NCBI RefSeq assembly: GCF_003111645.1
Contig: NZ_CP022187.1
Span: 4,340,001-4,404,000 of the forward strand
DNA: 64,000 nucleotides
Source: Parazoarcus communis
GTDB taxonomy: Bacteria; Pseudomonadota; Gammaproteobacteria; Burkholderiales; Rhodocyclaceae
Direction of reading: 5' to 3'
Shown: in pieces, positions 53,127-62,854 of the stretch
Numbering within the stretch: the first letter of the stretch is position 1
Layout of the letters: each line of letters starts with the position of its first letter
Notes under the pieces: generated by a model
Told to the model about the DNA's origin: nothing
The model's database searches: none
Seen by the model: only the letters and a program-made list of their open reading frames with translations
Made by a program: the position numbers and the translations under genes

Positions 53127-53876
53127 TCAGAGGTGCGCGCTGCGGCCGCCGTCCACGGCCAGGATCTGACCGGTGATGTAGGGGGCGTCGACCAGCAGGA
53201 AGCGCACTGTGCGGGCGATGTCGGTCGGGCTGCCTTCGCGCTGCAGCAAGGTGTGGCGGACGATCTCTTCGCGCTCGTCGCTTGCGATCTGCCCATCTTC
53301 AGGCCACTCGATCGGCCCCGGAGAAACGCCGTTTACCCGCACTTCGGGCGCCATCTCGAGCGCGAGCGCGCGGGTCAGTCCTGCCAGCCCGGCCTTTGCC
53401 GCGCAGTACAAGGCGTAATGTCGCAGGGGGCGCTCAGCGTGGATGTCGACAATGTTGACCACGGCGCCACGTGACGCCTTGAGCGCCGGCGCGAGTGCCT
53501 GGGTGAGGAACAGCGGACCCTTGAGGTTGGAACCGACGAGATCGGCCCATGCGCTTGAGTCGATCTGCCCCAGCGGCGTGGGGAAGAAGCTCGACGCGTT
53601 ATTGACGAGTCCGTCGAGTCGGCCAAAGTGGGCCAGGACCCGGTCTGCAAGCGCTTCGGGCACACCATCGGCACCAAGGTCTCCGCCAACGGTCATGGCC
53701 GATCCCGGGCGGATGGCGAGAAAGCTCGCCGCGAGCGCCTCGGCCTCTTCCCGGCTGCTGCGATAGTGCAGCGCGATGCGAGCGCCGCCGGCGTGAAGTT
53801 CGCGCGCAATCGCAGCGCCGACTCTGCGCGCGGCGCCGGTGACGAGAATGACAGGCTCGATGGTTTGTTCGTTCAT
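53127..53876 (-). CDS. FolM-like pteridine reductase (SDR)
   Basis: A 249-residue short-chain reductase with the pteridine-reductase cofactor motif TGAARRVG (residues about 14-21, Arg in place of the usual Gly), DLGADGVPEALADRVL near 72-87 and catalytic YALYCAAKAG (Y-x3-K) near 161-170. FolM/PTR1 relatives reduce dihydromonapterin or dihydrofolate. ATG 53876 starts the compact domain. The open frame extends far upstream into the divergent gene's leader and is not used. The shared 113-base gap with the midA-type gene should hold both promoters. Confidence 0.85.
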   Translation of the reverse strand: MNEQTIEPVILVTGAARRVGAAIARELHAGGARIALHYRSSREEAEALAASFLAIRPGSAMTVGGDLGADGVPEALADRVLAHFGRLDGLVNNASSFFPTPLGQIDSSAWADLVGSNLKGPLFLTQALAPALKASRGAVVNIVDIHAERPLRHYALYCAAKAGLAGLTRALALEMAPEVRVNGVSPGPIEWPEDGQIASDEREEIVRHTLLQREGSPTDIARTVRFLLVDAPYITGQILAVDGGRSAHL

Positions 53877-53989
53877 GGTGCTGTTTTGGGTTGTCGAGAG
53901 TTGTTGATTGGCGCGGTTCCTGGGGGCCGCGGTGCAGTTCATCCTGCGCGCTCGGCTACAATGCCGCGTCCCCAACCTTTGCCGCCGCC

Positions 53990-55162
53990 ATGTCTTCCTT
54001 GCCTCAGCCTTCCGCAGAAGCCCTTGACCAGAGCAATCGGCTGACCGCCCTGCTGCAATCCGAAATCCGCGCCGCGGGGGGCTGGATGCCGTTTTCCCGT
54101 TACATGGAACTGGCACTTTACGCGCCCGGGCTGGGGTATTACAGCGGCGGCGCGAGAAAGTTCGGGCCGGGGGGCGATTTCATCACGGCGCCTGAGCTGA
54201 CGCCCCTGTTTGGCCAGGCGCTTGCAAGTCAGGTTGAGCAGGTGATGCAGCTCAGTGCGATGCAGGTGATCGAAGTCGGTGCCGGGACCGGACTGCTTGC
54301 GGCCGATCTGCTGCTTGAGCTTGAGCGTCGAGGTGCGCTCCCGCTCAGCTATGGCATCCTCGAACTCTCGGCCGAACTCAGGGAACGCCAGTTTGACACC
54401 CTCGCGCAACGGGCACCGCATCTGGCTGCGCGCGTTCAGTGGCTGGATGCGCTGCCCGCGCAGTTCTCCGGTGTGGTGGTTGCGAACGAAGTGCTCGATG
54501 TGATGCCGGTGCATCTGGTCGTGTCGCGCGCCGACGGCGTGTTTGAGCGCGGTGTCGTGCTGACCGAGAGCGAATATGGGGCGGTGTTTCGCTGGGGTGA
54601 CAGTCCGGCCGAGGGGGCGGTGCTCGAAGCGGCCCGCGCGCTGGAACTGCCGGCGCCCGCAGAGGGCGAATACCTGACCGAGATCAACCTGGCCGGGCAG
54701 GCCTGGATGGCCTCATGGGCAGACCGCTTGCAGCAGGGGGCGATGCTGCTGATCGATTATGGCTATCCGCGTGCCGAGTACTATCTGCCGTCGCGCTCGA
54801 ACGGCACCTTGCTGTGCTACTACCGCCATCATGCGCACGCCGATCCCTTCCTGTGGCCGGGGCTGAACGACATTACCGAATTCGTGGATTTCACGGCGAT
54901 GGCTGAGTCGGCGTACGACGCCGGGCTGGAGGTGCTGGGCTACACCAGCCAGGCACAGTTTCTGTTCAATTGCGGGGTGCTCGACTGTCTGGCACGACGC
55001 GGCCCCGAAGGGTCGGCCGACTATGTTCGCGCGGCGCGCGCAGCGCAACGGCTTACCACGCCGCAGGAGATGGGCGAGTTGTTCAAGGTGCTTGCCGTCG
55101 GCCGGGGCATCGACGTACCGCTGCTCGGTTTCGCTCGCGGCGACCGTCTGCATACGCTCTGA
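53990..55162 (+). CDS. MidA/NDUFAF7-family SAM-dependent methyltransferase
   Basis: A 390-residue protein of the DUF185 family. The N-terminus has MPFSRYMELALYAPGLGYYS near residues 33-52 (the diagnostic GYY), FGPGGDFITAPELTPLFG near 57-74, VIEVGAGTGLLAADLL (SAM site) near 94-109 and VVANEVLDVMPVH near 163-175. Mitochondrial homologues methylate an arginine of a complex I subunit. The bacterial substrate is uncertain. ATG 53990 is preferred over an upstream in-frame start because it gives the family-sized protein. Confidence 0.9.
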   Translation: MSSLPQPSAEALDQSNRLTALLQSEIRAAGGWMPFSRYMELALYAPGLGYYSGGARKFGPGGDFITAPELTPLFGQALASQVEQVMQLSAMQVIEVGAGTGLLAADLLLELERRGALPLSYGILELSAELRERQFDTLAQRAPHLAARVQWLDALPAQFSGVVVANEVLDVMPVHLVVSRADGVFERGVVLTESEYGAVFRWGDSPAEGAVLEAARALELPAPAEGEYLTEINLAGQAWMASWADRLQQGAMLLIDYGYPRAEYYLPSRSNGTLLCYYRHHAHADPFLWPGLNDITEFVDFTAMAESAYDAGLEVLGYTSQAQFLFNCGVLDCLARRGPEGSADYVRAARAAQRLTTPQEMGELFKVLAVGRGIDVPLLGFARGDRLHTL

Positions 55163-55210
55163 TACGCTGCGAGCGGGTACTGCCTGTCGGATGCCCGGCG
55201 TTTCGGCTGG

Positions 55211-55417
55211 TCAAGCGCCCTGGCGACTCATTGCGTTCAGGAGCGCTTCGATGTCGCGCGGCGGCGGCATGTTGCGCGCCGGCTGACTGAAGTCAATTTC
55301 CTGCAGCTGAAGGGCTGCTTCGGGGAGAGGACGCCTGGTGGTGCCAAGGACTTCCTTGTCAATCCTGCCGGCTTCCCGAATTTCCTTGCCGGTTTGCATG
55401 TCCATGTAGATCACCAT
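55211..55417 (-). CDS. Small uncharacterised protein
   Basis: A 68-residue hydrophilic protein beginning MVIYMDMQTGKEIREAG, with a C-terminal IEALLNAMSRQGA helix. A GGAGG site lies 6 bases before the ATG at 55417, which supports real translation. It has no membrane segment or cysteine, and I do not recognise a family. It is convergent with the MidA-type gene and isolated by a 219-base gap upstream. Confidence 0.6.
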   Translation of the reverse strand: MVIYMDMQTGKEIREAGRIDKEVLGTTRRPLPEAALQLQEIDFSQPARNMPPPRDIEALLNAMSRQGA

Positions 55418-55579
55418 GATGGCCTCCGCAAAGTGACCGGATATCCCGGTCTCCTGATTTCATTAACGGCCGCTTTCTGGCGGGCTTGAATCGAAGATTG
55501 GGACCGATGGTGCAATGTTCAAGACGTGGTGTTCGCGTCTTTGAGCAAATCATGACAATTTGGCGACCGGCTGGCGAGG

Positions 55580-55606
55580 AAAAAAAGCACGGGGTGTGGC
55601 TTTTTT
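55580..55606. terminator. Candidate A/T-flanked hairpin after the alpha/beta hydrolase gene
   Basis: AAAAAAGC (55581-55588) pairs with GCTTTTTT (55599-55606) around a ten-base loop, 31 bases beyond the hydrolase stop on the minus strand. The stem is short in GC pairs, so this is a weak candidate. Otherwise the 55418-55636 gap shows nothing I can support. Confidence 0.3.
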
Positions 55607-55636
55607 GCCGCAGCAGGTCGCCGTCAGCCAAGGGAT

Positions 55637-56446
55637 TTAAAGCGATTGCGACTCGAGCCACTCGGCGATGCGCTTCGCGACGCCTTCCCAGCCGTGTTCC
55701 AGCATCATCCCGTGGCCGATATCGTCAAAGATTTCGGCAGTTAGTCCGTAGGTGGTGGCGGTCATATGCACCTGATCGGGCGGAATGAGCTGATCGTGGC
55801 TCGCGCCGAGGATCAGCATTGGGACGTCGTGCATCTGCGCAGGCTGGGGCAGGTTGAACAGGGTCATGTCCCAGATCGCGCGGTGCGACTCTGCCTGGCT
55901 CAGCGCGTAGTAGCGGCGCAGCGTTGCTTCATCGATCGGTTGATGGAAAAGGGCTTCGCGCAGGCTCTCCAGTTGGGCCTCGCCTGCGTTCATCAGGCGA
56001 TTGAGGTCAGCCAGCAGGTGCGGCTTCTTGAACATCAGCCCGAAAGCCGACCCCATCAGGCCCTGTGGCGGTACCGAAGCCATCAGCACTGCTGCCGGTG
56101 CTTTCGCCCGTTCGAGGTATTTCTGCACCACCATGCCACCCATTGAATGGCCGATCAGCACTGGCGCACTCGGCAGGCGCTCAATCACCTGGGTCAGGTC
56201 GCGGACATAGTCGTCGATCGACAGTGAGTCGAGGTGGTCGTGGTGCAGGCTCTTTCCATGTCCTGACAGGGACACTGCGTAGGCTGTCCACCCCTTGGCT
56301 GCGAACCAGGGCAGGAAATGCTCTTCCCAGCACCAGGCGCCGGTATAGGCGCCGTGGACGAAAAGCAGCGGGGTGGGGTGGGGCGTGCCCTTCCCGGGGC
56401 TGTGACAGAGGACTTCAAGGTCGCCGAAGCGTGATGCTGCATTCAT
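55637..56446 (-). CDS. Alpha/beta-fold hydrolase
   Basis: A 269-residue serine hydrolase: the oxyanion region LLFVHGAYTGAWCWEEHFLP near residues 27-46, the nucleophile elbow GHSMGG near 103-108, an acid in GASHDQLIPP near 210-219 and the catalytic His in DIGHGMMLE near 240-248. The substrate is unknown (esterase or lipase-like). ATG 56446 overlaps the GST stop by 4 bases (ATGA), so the two are co-translated. Confidence 0.88.
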   Translation of the reverse strand: MNAASRFGDLEVLCHSPGKGTPHPTPLLFVHGAYTGAWCWEEHFLPWFAAKGWTAYAVSLSGHGKSLHHDHLDSLSIDDYVRDLTQVIERLPSAPVLIGHSMGGMVVQKYLERAKAPAAVLMASVPPQGLMGSAFGLMFKKPHLLADLNRLMNAGEAQLESLREALFHQPIDEATLRRYYALSQAESHRAIWDMTLFNLPQPAQMHDVPMLILGASHDQLIPPDQVHMTATTYGLTAEIFDDIGHGMMLEHGWEGVAKRIAEWLESQSL

Positions 56447-57063
56447 TGGGGAATCTCCATGCCGCGCTGCACTGCCGGGCGTGCAGCCATGGCTTGTGAC
56501 CAGCGCTGCACCTCGGGGAATCGGGCAAGGTCGATACCTTGCCACTCGTGGCGGGCAATCCAGGGGTAAGTCGCAATATCTGCGATCGAGTAGGTGCTGC
56601 CGGCCAGCCAGTCGCGGCCCTTGAGGCGGGTGTTGAGCACGCCGTAGATACGCGCGCCCTCTCGCGAATAGCGGTCGATTGCGTAAGGGATGACATCCGG
56701 CGCAAAGCGCAGGAAGTGGTGGATCTGTCCAAGCATGGGCCCGACGCTGCCCATCTGGAACATCAGCCACTGCAAGGCCTCGCTGCGCTCGCGCGCATCG
56801 GTGGGTAGCAGTCGGCCACATTTTTCGGCGAGGTAGATCAGGATTGCCCCGGACTCGATCACCGTGAACGGATGACCGTCGGGTCCTTCGCTGTCGACGA
56901 GCACGGGAATCTTGTTGTTGGGGTTGAGCGCAGCGAAGTCAGGCGCAAACTGGTCTTTCCGGGTGATGTCGATTGCCCGGGTTTCGTAATCCAGTCCGAG
57001 CTCTTCCAGCGCGATCGATACTTTTCGACCGTTTGGCGTGGCCCAGGTATGGAGGGTGATCAT
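56443..57063 (-). CDS. Glutathione S-transferase family protein (YfcG/Ure2-like)
   Basis: A 206-residue two-domain GST. The N-terminal thioredoxin-like domain begins MITLHTWATPNGRKVSIALE, as in nu-class YfcG proteins, where T-P-N-G precedes helix 1. The cis-Pro region KIPVLVDSEGPDG lies near 51-63 and ESGAILIYLAEK near 71-82. YfcG relatives act as GSH-dependent disulphide reductases. The C-terminal all-helical domain covers about 90-200. Coupled to the downstream hydrolase gene. Confidence 0.88.
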   Translation of the reverse strand: MITLHTWATPNGRKVSIALEELGLDYETRAIDITRKDQFAPDFAALNPNNKIPVLVDSEGPDGHPFTVIESGAILIYLAEKCGRLLPTDARERSEALQWLMFQMGSVGPMLGQIHHFLRFAPDVIPYAIDRYSREGARIYGVLNTRLKGRDWLAGSTYSIADIATYPWIARHEWQGIDLARFPEVQRWSQAMAARPAVQRGMEIPQ

Positions 57064-57137
57064 TTCTTGTTGGCTCTGTTGGTTGCGGTGTTCGCCCCTG
57101 AAGGGGTCTAATCCGGCATCTTTGCGTGGAGTGGTTG

Positions 57138-57335
57138 ATGCTCAAGTGGATTGTGGTGGTCATGCTGATCGTGGTTCTCACCGGCCTGATCCAGCCCGGC
57201 ACGGCTCAGCGCCTGCGTCTTGGCCACCTGCCCGGAGATGTTGCATTCCGTTTCAGGGGCAAAGCTTATCACTTCCCCTTCACCACGACGGTGTTGCTGT
57301 CCCTGCTTGCCTGGCTCATCTTGCGCGCGATCTGA
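57138..57335 (+). CDS. DUF2905 family small membrane protein
   Basis: A 65-residue protein with two hydrophobic helices (MLKWIVVVMLIVVLTGLI at the start and TTTVLLSLLAWLILRAI at the end) around the conserved LGHLPGDVAFRFRGKAYHFP near 30-49. This is a standard DUF2905 sequence. ATG 57138 is used because GGAG lies 8-11 bases ahead. The four-residue-longer start is less likely. Function is unknown. Confidence 0.85.
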   Translation: MLKWIVVVMLIVVLTGLIQPGTAQRLRLGHLPGDVAFRFRGKAYHFPFTTTVLLSLLAWLILRAI

Positions 57336-57357
57336 ACTCGTGACCGTGCGATGATGC

Positions 57358-58587
57358 TCAGTCAGCGGCGGAAGTCTCTGCACGAACTGCCTTGACCGCA
57401 GCCAGGCGTGCGCAATGGATGCGCTCAGGAATCTGTGCTTTGTTTGTGCATTCGCGGGCGATCCTGCCGGCGTCGATGGCGCGCATGCGGTCGAGCATCT
57501 GCTGCCAGCGTATGCCCGGCTGCCACGGTGCTGCACGCTCGCCACCCCGGCCCCGATAGTCGCAGGCTGCGGCATCGAGCATCAGCCTGAAGCGCTCTGG
57601 GCGTCGCAGCGCATCGCAGCGTTCGATGACCTTGACGACGGTTTCGGCGCGCAGGATGTCGATCTGGCCAAGAATGCCGTGCTCGCGCGCCACCATCACC
57701 GCCAGGTCGCGGCACTCGGTCGGTGCCTTCAGGCGTTCCGATACCGCGCGTGCCATGTGCTCGCCACGTGCTTCATGACCGTAGTGATGGGGCAGGATGG
57801 CTTCCGGAGTGGTGCCCTTGCCAAGATCGTGCAGCAGACAGGCCCAGCGCACCGCAAGGGGGTGCCCGCCGCGGGCCGATGCGTCGATGACCATCAGCAC
57901 GTGCTCGCCGGTGTCGATCTCCGGGTGGTGCTGCTCCGGTTGCGGCACGCCGAACAGGGCGTCCACCTCGGGCAGAATGCGCGCCAGTGCGCCGCACTCA
58001 CGCAGGATGCGGATCATCCGCGACGGCGTGTCTTCCATCAGGCCGCGGGACAGCTCCTGCCAGACGCGTTCAGGCACGAGGTGATCGACTTCGCCCGCGC
58101 TGACCATGTTCTGCATCAGCGTGAGCGTCTCGGGCGCGAGGCTGAACTCACTGAACCGCGCTGCAAAGCGGGCGACGCGCAGGATGCGCACCGGGTCTTC
58201 GGCAAACGCCGGGCTGACGTGGCGGAAGATCCTCGCATTCAGATCGGCAACGCCGCCATAGGGGTCGGTCAGCTTGCCCTCTGCATCACGCGCAATCGCG
58301 TTGATGGTCAGGTCGCGACGCAGCAGGTCCTGTTCGAGGGTGACGTCAGGTGAGGCATGGCACACGAATCCGGTATAGCCCCGCCCGCTCTTGCGTTCGG
58401 TGCGGGCGAGGGCGTACTCCTCGTTGCTGGCCGGGTGCAGAAAGACCGGGAAGTCCTTGCCCACCGGCCGGAAACCACGCGCAAGCATGGCTTCCGGCGT
58501 TTCTCCCACCACGACCCAGTCGCGATCCTTTACCGGGAGTCCGAGCAGGGCGTCGCGCACTGCGCCGCCAACAACGAATGCACGCAT
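57358..58587 (-). CDS. cca: Multifunctional CCA tRNA nucleotidyltransferase
   Basis: Adds or repairs the 3' CCA of tRNAs. The 409-residue class II enzyme has [11 protein letters not shown] (residues about 6-16) with the catalytic D-x-D in [10 protein letters not shown] near 19-28, [10 protein letters not shown] near 90-99, a RNA-binding core, and a C-terminal HD domain (LLHDLGKG near 251-258) with phosphohydrolase activity in E. coli. ATG 58587 gives the standard N-terminus MRAFVVGG. Its start overlaps the stop of the upstream GST gene by one base. Confidence 0.95.
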   Translation of the reverse strand: MRAFVVGGAVRDALLGLPVKDRDWVVVGETPEAMLARGFRPVGKDFPVFLHPASNEEYALARTERKSGRGYTGFVCHASPDVTLEQDLLRRDLTINAIARDAEGKLTDPYGGVADLNARIFRHVSPAFAEDPVRILRVARFAARFSEFSLAPETLTLMQNMVSAGEVDHLVPERVWQELSRGLMEDTPSRMIRILRECGALARILPEVDALFGVPQPEQHHPEIDTGEHVLMVIDASARGGHPLAVRWACLLHDLGKGTTPEAILPHHYGHEARGEHMARAVSERLKAPTECRDLAVMVAREHGILGQIDILRAETVVKVIERCDALRRPERFRLMLDAAACDYRGRGGERAAPWQPGIRWQQMLDRMRAIDAGRIARECTNKAQIPERIHCARLAAVKAVRAETSAAD

Positions 58588-59231
58588 CAGCCGTAGAGAT
58601 CCTCTGACGCAATGGACTCGGTTTCGGCCAGTGCCGCAGTCTCCCATTCACGCATGTGCGGATTGGCGAGCATGGTGGTCAGGTACTCCGCGGCAGCGCC
58701 TTCCGGCTTCACGCCGTAGGTCTTGAAGCGGTAGCAGACCGGGGCGAAGGCCGCATCGGCAATGCTGAAGCGGCCGAACAGGTAGGGGCCATCCTTGCCG
58801 AAGCGTGCACGGCAGTCGTTCCAGATTGCCGCCACGCGGGCGATCTCGGCGTCGACCTCCGGGGTGTGCCCCTTGCCGGTGTAGTCCTTGCGGATGTTCA
58901 TCGGCATGTGTTCGCGCAGGTGCGCAAATCCGGAATGCATTTCGGCGCTTACCGCCCTCGCGACGGCACGCGCTGTGACCTCGGCCGGCCACAGCTGGGG
59001 GTTCTTCTCCGCCAGGTATTCGCCAATCGCGAGCGAATCCCAGACCACGAAACCATGGTCGATGAGGCAGGGAACCTTGCCCGACGGCGAATGCGACAGG
59101 ATGTGCTCACGGCTGCCCGGAATGAACAGCGGGATGCGGATCTCCTCGAAGGTGAATCCTCCGGCACGGGCTGCCAGCCAGGCGCGCAGGGACCAGGACG
59201 AGTAGTTCTTGTTGCCGATGATCAGTTTCAT
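58587..59231 (-). CDS. Glutathione S-transferase family protein
   Basis: A 214-residue GST-fold protein starting [20 protein letters not shown], the signature of a bacterial GST subfamily with an S-S-W-S motif near residues 11-14. The cis-Pro segment is [11 protein letters not shown] near 50-60 and [11 protein letters not shown] lies near 65-75. The C-terminal helical domain includes [13 protein letters not shown] near 157-169. The substrate is unknown. It is directly upstream of cca on the same strand and overlaps it by one base. Confidence 0.88.
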   Translation of the reverse strand: MKLIIGNKNYSSWSLRAWLAARAGGFTFEEIRIPLFIPGSREHILSHSPSGKVPCLIDHGFVVWDSLAIGEYLAEKNPQLWPAEVTARAVARAVSAEMHSGFAHLREHMPMNIRKDYTGKGHTPEVDAEIARVAAIWNDCRARFGKDGPYLFGRFSIADAAFAPVCYRFKTYGVKPEGAAAEYLTTMLANPHMREWETAALAETESIASEDLYG

Positions 59232-59255
59232 CAGTGACTCCGTCAGAGGGAAGGA

Positions 59256-60212
59256 TTAGCGACGCGCGTGGCGGCGCAGGGGGTTATACAGGGCGCGTTG
59301 CGTTGCCTTGCCCAGCCATCCCGGCACCACCGACTCGATCGCGGTCGGGACCAGGCCAAAGGGCAGGGGCGCGCCGCTGGCGATGTTGTCAGCACGCATC
59401 GAGCGCACGTTGTCACGGCTCATCAGGGGCTGCGGCGCGAGCTCCATCAGCCTGGCCTGAAACATCGCGAGGCCCTCTGGAAGCGGAATGACCGGGCGCG
59501 GGTGCCCGACCAGCGCGGAGACGTACTCGACCAGTTGGCGCAGCGTGTAGACGCTTGGCCCGGCAAGTTCCAGCGTCTGGCCGTTGGCCGAAGGGGCGGT
59601 GAGGCAGCGCCACACCACCTCGGCAACGTCTTCCACATAGACCGGCTGAAAGCGGGCGTTTGCGCCGCCAAGCGGCAGGACGGGGAAGACTGAGGCCAGC
59701 TTCGCGAACAGGTTCAGAAAGCTGTCGTCGCGGCCGAAAATGACTGACGGCCGCAGGATGGTCCATTCGACCTCGGGCGCGGCGGCGCGGATGGCGAGTT
59801 CGCCTGCGGCCTTGGAGCGCTGGTACTCGGAGGGGCCATCGGCATCGGCGCCGAGCGCGCTGACGTGAATGAGCCGTCGCACACCAACTGCCTTGCAGGC
59901 GGCTACGATCTTTTCCGGGAGTTCGACATGGGCGCGGGCAAAGTCGGGCCCGTAGGGCGACGCACTGCGCGAGTGCAGGATGCCGACGAGGTTCACCACG
60001 GCATCGGCGTCGGCAAACAGGCTGGAAAGGGTTGCCTCGTCATGGCAGTCGGCCTCGATCACCTCGACGTTGGGCAGGAGCAATACACGCCCTGCGCGAC
60101 TGCGCCGGCGCGTCGGAATCAGCACGCTGACGCCGGCTTCAGCCAGCCTGTTGGCGATGGCGGTGCCGAGAAAACCGGTACCGCCGATCAGAACGACACG
60201 TTGTGGAATCAT
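59256..60212 (-). CDS. Complex I NDUFA9-like NAD(P)-binding protein
   Basis: A 318-residue atypical SDR: VVLIGGTGFLGTAIANRLAE near residues 6-25 (NAD(P) site), VEVIEADCHDEATLSSLFAD near 49-68, LVGILHS near 75-81 and YQRSKAAGELAIRAA near 128-142 (Y-x3-K). The C-terminal half resembles the NDUFA9/YcjB assembly-type proteins. It may act in quinone or complex I biogenesis, but no respiratory gene is adjacent. It follows the lytic transglycosylase on the same strand. Confidence 0.85.
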   Translation of the reverse strand: MIPQRVVLIGGTGFLGTAIANRLAEAGVSVLIPTRRRSRAGRVLLLPNVEVIEADCHDEATLSSLFADADAVVNLVGILHSRSASPYGPDFARAHVELPEKIVAACKAVGVRRLIHVSALGADADGPSEYQRSKAAGELAIRAAAPEVEWTILRPSVIFGRDDSFLNLFAKLASVFPVLPLGGANARFQPVYVEDVAEVVWRCLTAPSANGQTLELAGPSVYTLRQLVEYVSALVGHPRPVIPLPEGLAMFQARLMELAPQPLMSRDNVRSMRADNIASGAPLPFGLVPTAIESVVPGWLGKATQRALYNPLRRHARR

Positions 60213-60267
60213 CGTGATTGTTGCTCCGGCGCGTGGTGCATGAGTTTAGCGACTAATGTGAATGGGG

Positions 60268-62187
60268 TCATTGTGCGTCCGGCCGCGGTGCAATGGTGCC
60301 AAGTCGCGCCTTGAGCGACTGTGGCTGGCCGTCGAGCATGGCTGCATAGATCACGGTATTCGCCATGACCTTCTTTACATAGTCGCGGGTTTCGTCGAAG
60401 GGAATGGTTTCGACATAGATTGCACCTTCCAGCGGACGCGCGTCGCGCCAGCGCTTGGCGCGTCCCGGCCCGGCGTTGTAGCCCGCACTGGCCAGCACCG
60501 GATGATTGTCGAGATCTTCAAGGATGAGGCGCATGTAGCTGGTGCCGAGCTGCACGTTGGTGTTGGGCTCGGACAGCAGGCCCTGATGGTAGCCGCTCAT
60601 GCCGATCTTGCCTGCGACCCACTTGCCCGTGGCCGGCATCACCTGCATCAGGCCTTGTGCACCGGAACTCGAGCGCGCGGGGACGACAAAGCGGCTCTCC
60701 TGGCGCATCAGGCCGTAGACCCAGTTCATGTCCAGGCCCTGGCTGCGGACCTGCGGTTCGATGAGATCCCGATACGGGGTAAGAAAGCGCAGATCAAAGG
60801 CGCCTTTCGGATTGGCGAGTTCGGCGGTGTTGATGGCGCGGTCGAAAATATCGTACTTGAGGGCGAGGCGGGAGGCTGCGAGCCGGAATACCTCGTCCTG
60901 TCCGCGCAAGGACCAGTTCCACTCGCGTACGGCCTCGGTCCGCATGTCGAGCTGGAACAGGGCAATGGCGCGGCGCAGACCGGGGTCGTCCTCGGCGAGG
61001 CGAAGCTGTTCCGCGCTCAGTGCCGTGGCATGAGGCGAAACAACAAAGGGGCGGCCGAGTTCATCGCCCGCGAGCATGCCGTAGAAGTGCGGTTCGCCTG
61101 CTAGGCGCGCATAGAGCGCTTCGGCCTCGGCACGACGGTTGAGGCCGGCAAGGCTGCGGGCGCGCCAGTAGATCCACTCGGATTCCTGCTGTTCGTCGGC
61201 GTTCAGCCGCTCGATTGCCCCGAGCACTGCCTTCCAGTCGTTGTCGCGCAGTGCGGAACGAACGCGCCACGCGCGCTGTTCGGCCGTCATCGGGATGTCG
61301 CCGGCGGCGCCGAACCAGTCTCTGGCCATTCTGTCCTGCGCCCACGATGCGCGCAGCGCGAGGGCCGAATAGACATAGGCGCGGTCATCGGCGCCGAGCC
61401 GGTCCTGCAGGCGGATCAGACGCACGTGCGCAGCGGGCATGTCTTCGCGGACGAGGCGAACCAGTGCGGCCAGCGCCAGCTCACGACTGGCGCGATTGGT
61501 GGCGAAATTGCCGGGCAGGCGGTCGAGGTATTGCGCAGGGCTCTTCATCGCCTGTTCGAGTGCGCCGCTGTCGCCATCGTCGAGCCACGCAAGCGTGCTG
61601 CGTGCATTGCCGGTATTCCGGTTTTCGACCTGTCGCCTGAAGCGCCACCATGCGTCGTCGGCGCTCACGTCTCCGCTGCTGATCGCAGCCCGCAACACGG
61701 TGTCGCAGGCGCTGTGTGCGTCGGTGAGGTCGTGCCATTGTGCGGCGACGTCGGCCAGCACGCCGCGATCCCCGTTCATCAGCCTGGCGGTCCAGTGGTG
61801 GCAGCGCATCTCGCGGTCGGGGCTTTGCAGATCGGGATAGAGCCGCAGAAAACCGGCCCAGTCGCTGTCCTTGGCGAGTCTTCGCAGCCAGTCGGCGCGC
61901 AGACGTTCGGCAAGCACAGAGCCGGCCTCCTGCATCAGGAAATCTGCCAGTTCGGTTGCGGGGGGGGCGTCGGGGCGGGCAAGCTTGTTGAGCAGCAGCC
62001 AGTACCGGACATAGGGGTCGAGCAGATGGGTGTCGGGTTGCTGCGCCAGTCGTTCCAGTGTGTTGCGATCACCGGTGCGGATGGCCTCCCGGGCGGCGAG
62101 AATTCGCGCCTCTCCCTGTTGTCCGAAAGCGCCCGTTGCAAATACCAAGCATGCTGCGAACAGCATTCCCCATGAAGCCTTGTGCAT
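60268..62187 (-). CDS. slt: Soluble lytic murein transglycosylase (Slt70-like)
   Basis: A 639-residue periplasmic muramidase with a signal peptide (MLFAACLVFATGAFGQ near residues 8-23), a long alpha-superhelical U/L region (about 25-460) and a C-terminal SLT catalytic domain from about 480 with YGLMRQESRF (catalytic Glu near 496) and SGAQGLMQVMPATGKW near 505-520. It cleaves peptidoglycan with formation of 1,6-anhydro-muramic ends. It is divergent from the 5-formyl-THF cyclo-ligase gene, with 40 bases between. Confidence 0.93.
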   Translation of the reverse strand: MHKASWGMLFAACLVFATGAFGQQGEARILAAREAIRTGDRNTLERLAQQPDTHLLDPYVRYWLLLNKLARPDAPPATELADFLMQEAGSVLAERLRADWLRRLAKDSDWAGFLRLYPDLQSPDREMRCHHWTARLMNGDRGVLADVAAQWHDLTDAHSACDTVLRAAISSGDVSADDAWWRFRRQVENRNTGNARSTLAWLDDGDSGALEQAMKSPAQYLDRLPGNFATNRASRELALAALVRLVREDMPAAHVRLIRLQDRLGADDRAYVYSALALRASWAQDRMARDWFGAAGDIPMTAEQRAWRVRSALRDNDWKAVLGAIERLNADEQQESEWIYWRARSLAGLNRRAEAEALYARLAGEPHFYGMLAGDELGRPFVVSPHATALSAEQLRLAEDDPGLRRAIALFQLDMRTEAVREWNWSLRGQDEVFRLAASRLALKYDIFDRAINTAELANPKGAFDLRFLTPYRDLIEPQVRSQGLDMNWVYGLMRQESRFVVPARSSSGAQGLMQVMPATGKWVAGKIGMSGYHQGLLSEPNTNVQLGTSYMRLILEDLDNHPVLASAGYNAGPGRAKRWRDARPLEGAIYVETIPFDETRDYVKKVMANTVIYAAMLDGQPQSLKARLGTIAPRPDAQ

Positions 62188-62227
62188 CCCGTAACATCCC
62201 CGTTTAAGATCGAATCACCATATCACA

Positions 62228-62827
62228 GTGACTGCCAGTTTCCCCGCCCTTTCCGACGATATCCAGACCCGGCGACGCGCGCTGCGCGATCATGCGCTGG
62301 CGGCCCGCGAAGCGCTTTCGCCGGCGTCCCGTGCCGGGCTCGTCCGCCAGCTCGAAACTCACCTCGATGAGCTCGTCGCCGTGCTGCAGCCCCGCGTACT
62401 GGCCTTTTGCTGGCCGTATCGCGCAGAGCCCGACCTGCGCGAATGGGTGGCGCGGTGGCTGACAGGCGACGCGGACCGTCGCGCCGCCCTGCCGGTCGTT
62501 CTGGAGAAGGACGCACCCCTGATATTTCGCTGCTGGCAACCCGGCATGCCGCTTAAGACCGATCGTCATGGCATTCCGTTTCCTGCCGAGGGGGCGGCTG
62601 TCGTGCCCGACGTGGTGCTGGTGCCGCTCAACGCTTTCGATGTGCAGGGTTTTCGCCTTGGCTATGGCGGCGGGTATTTCGACCGCACGCTGGCGGTCAT
62701 GCGAACCGTCACTGTCGGGGTCGGTTTCGAGCTGGGGCGGGTTGATTCCGTGCTGCCCCAGGCCCATGACCAGGCGATGGACTGGCTGCTGACTGAGGCT
62801 GGCGCGTTTCGGGCCGGCGAAGCCTGA
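62228..62827 (+). CDS. 5-formyltetrahydrofolate cyclo-ligase
   Basis: ATP-dependent conversion of 5-formyl-THF to 5,10-methenyl-THF. In the 199 residues the N-terminal helix RRRALRDHALAAREALSP near residues 14-31, LAFCWPYRAEPDLREWV near 58-74, and the C-terminal FRLGYGGGYFDRTLA near 141-155 (the conserved G-Y-G-G-G-Y-Y/F-D-R) identify the family. It starts with GTG 62228. Folate one-carbon supply could indirectly serve the formyltransferase in the glycan locus, although the genes are unlinked. Confidence 0.93.
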   Translation: MTASFPALSDDIQTRRRALRDHALAAREALSPASRAGLVRQLETHLDELVAVLQPRVLAFCWPYRAEPDLREWVARWLTGDADRRAALPVVLEKDAPLIFRCWQPGMPLKTDRHGIPFPAEGAAVVPDVVLVPLNAFDVQGFRLGYGGGYFDRTLAVMRTVTVGVGFELGRVDSVLPQAHDQAMDWLLTEAGAFRAGEA

Positions 62828-62854
62828 GCAGGGACTGCCCGCGGGGCCTGGGCT

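Noticed and set aside
55637..56821. A 394-residue version of the alpha/beta hydrolase extending through the GST gene
   Set aside because: The extra N-terminus reads antiframe through the well-supported GST. The ATGA overlap at 56446 gives the normal family length.
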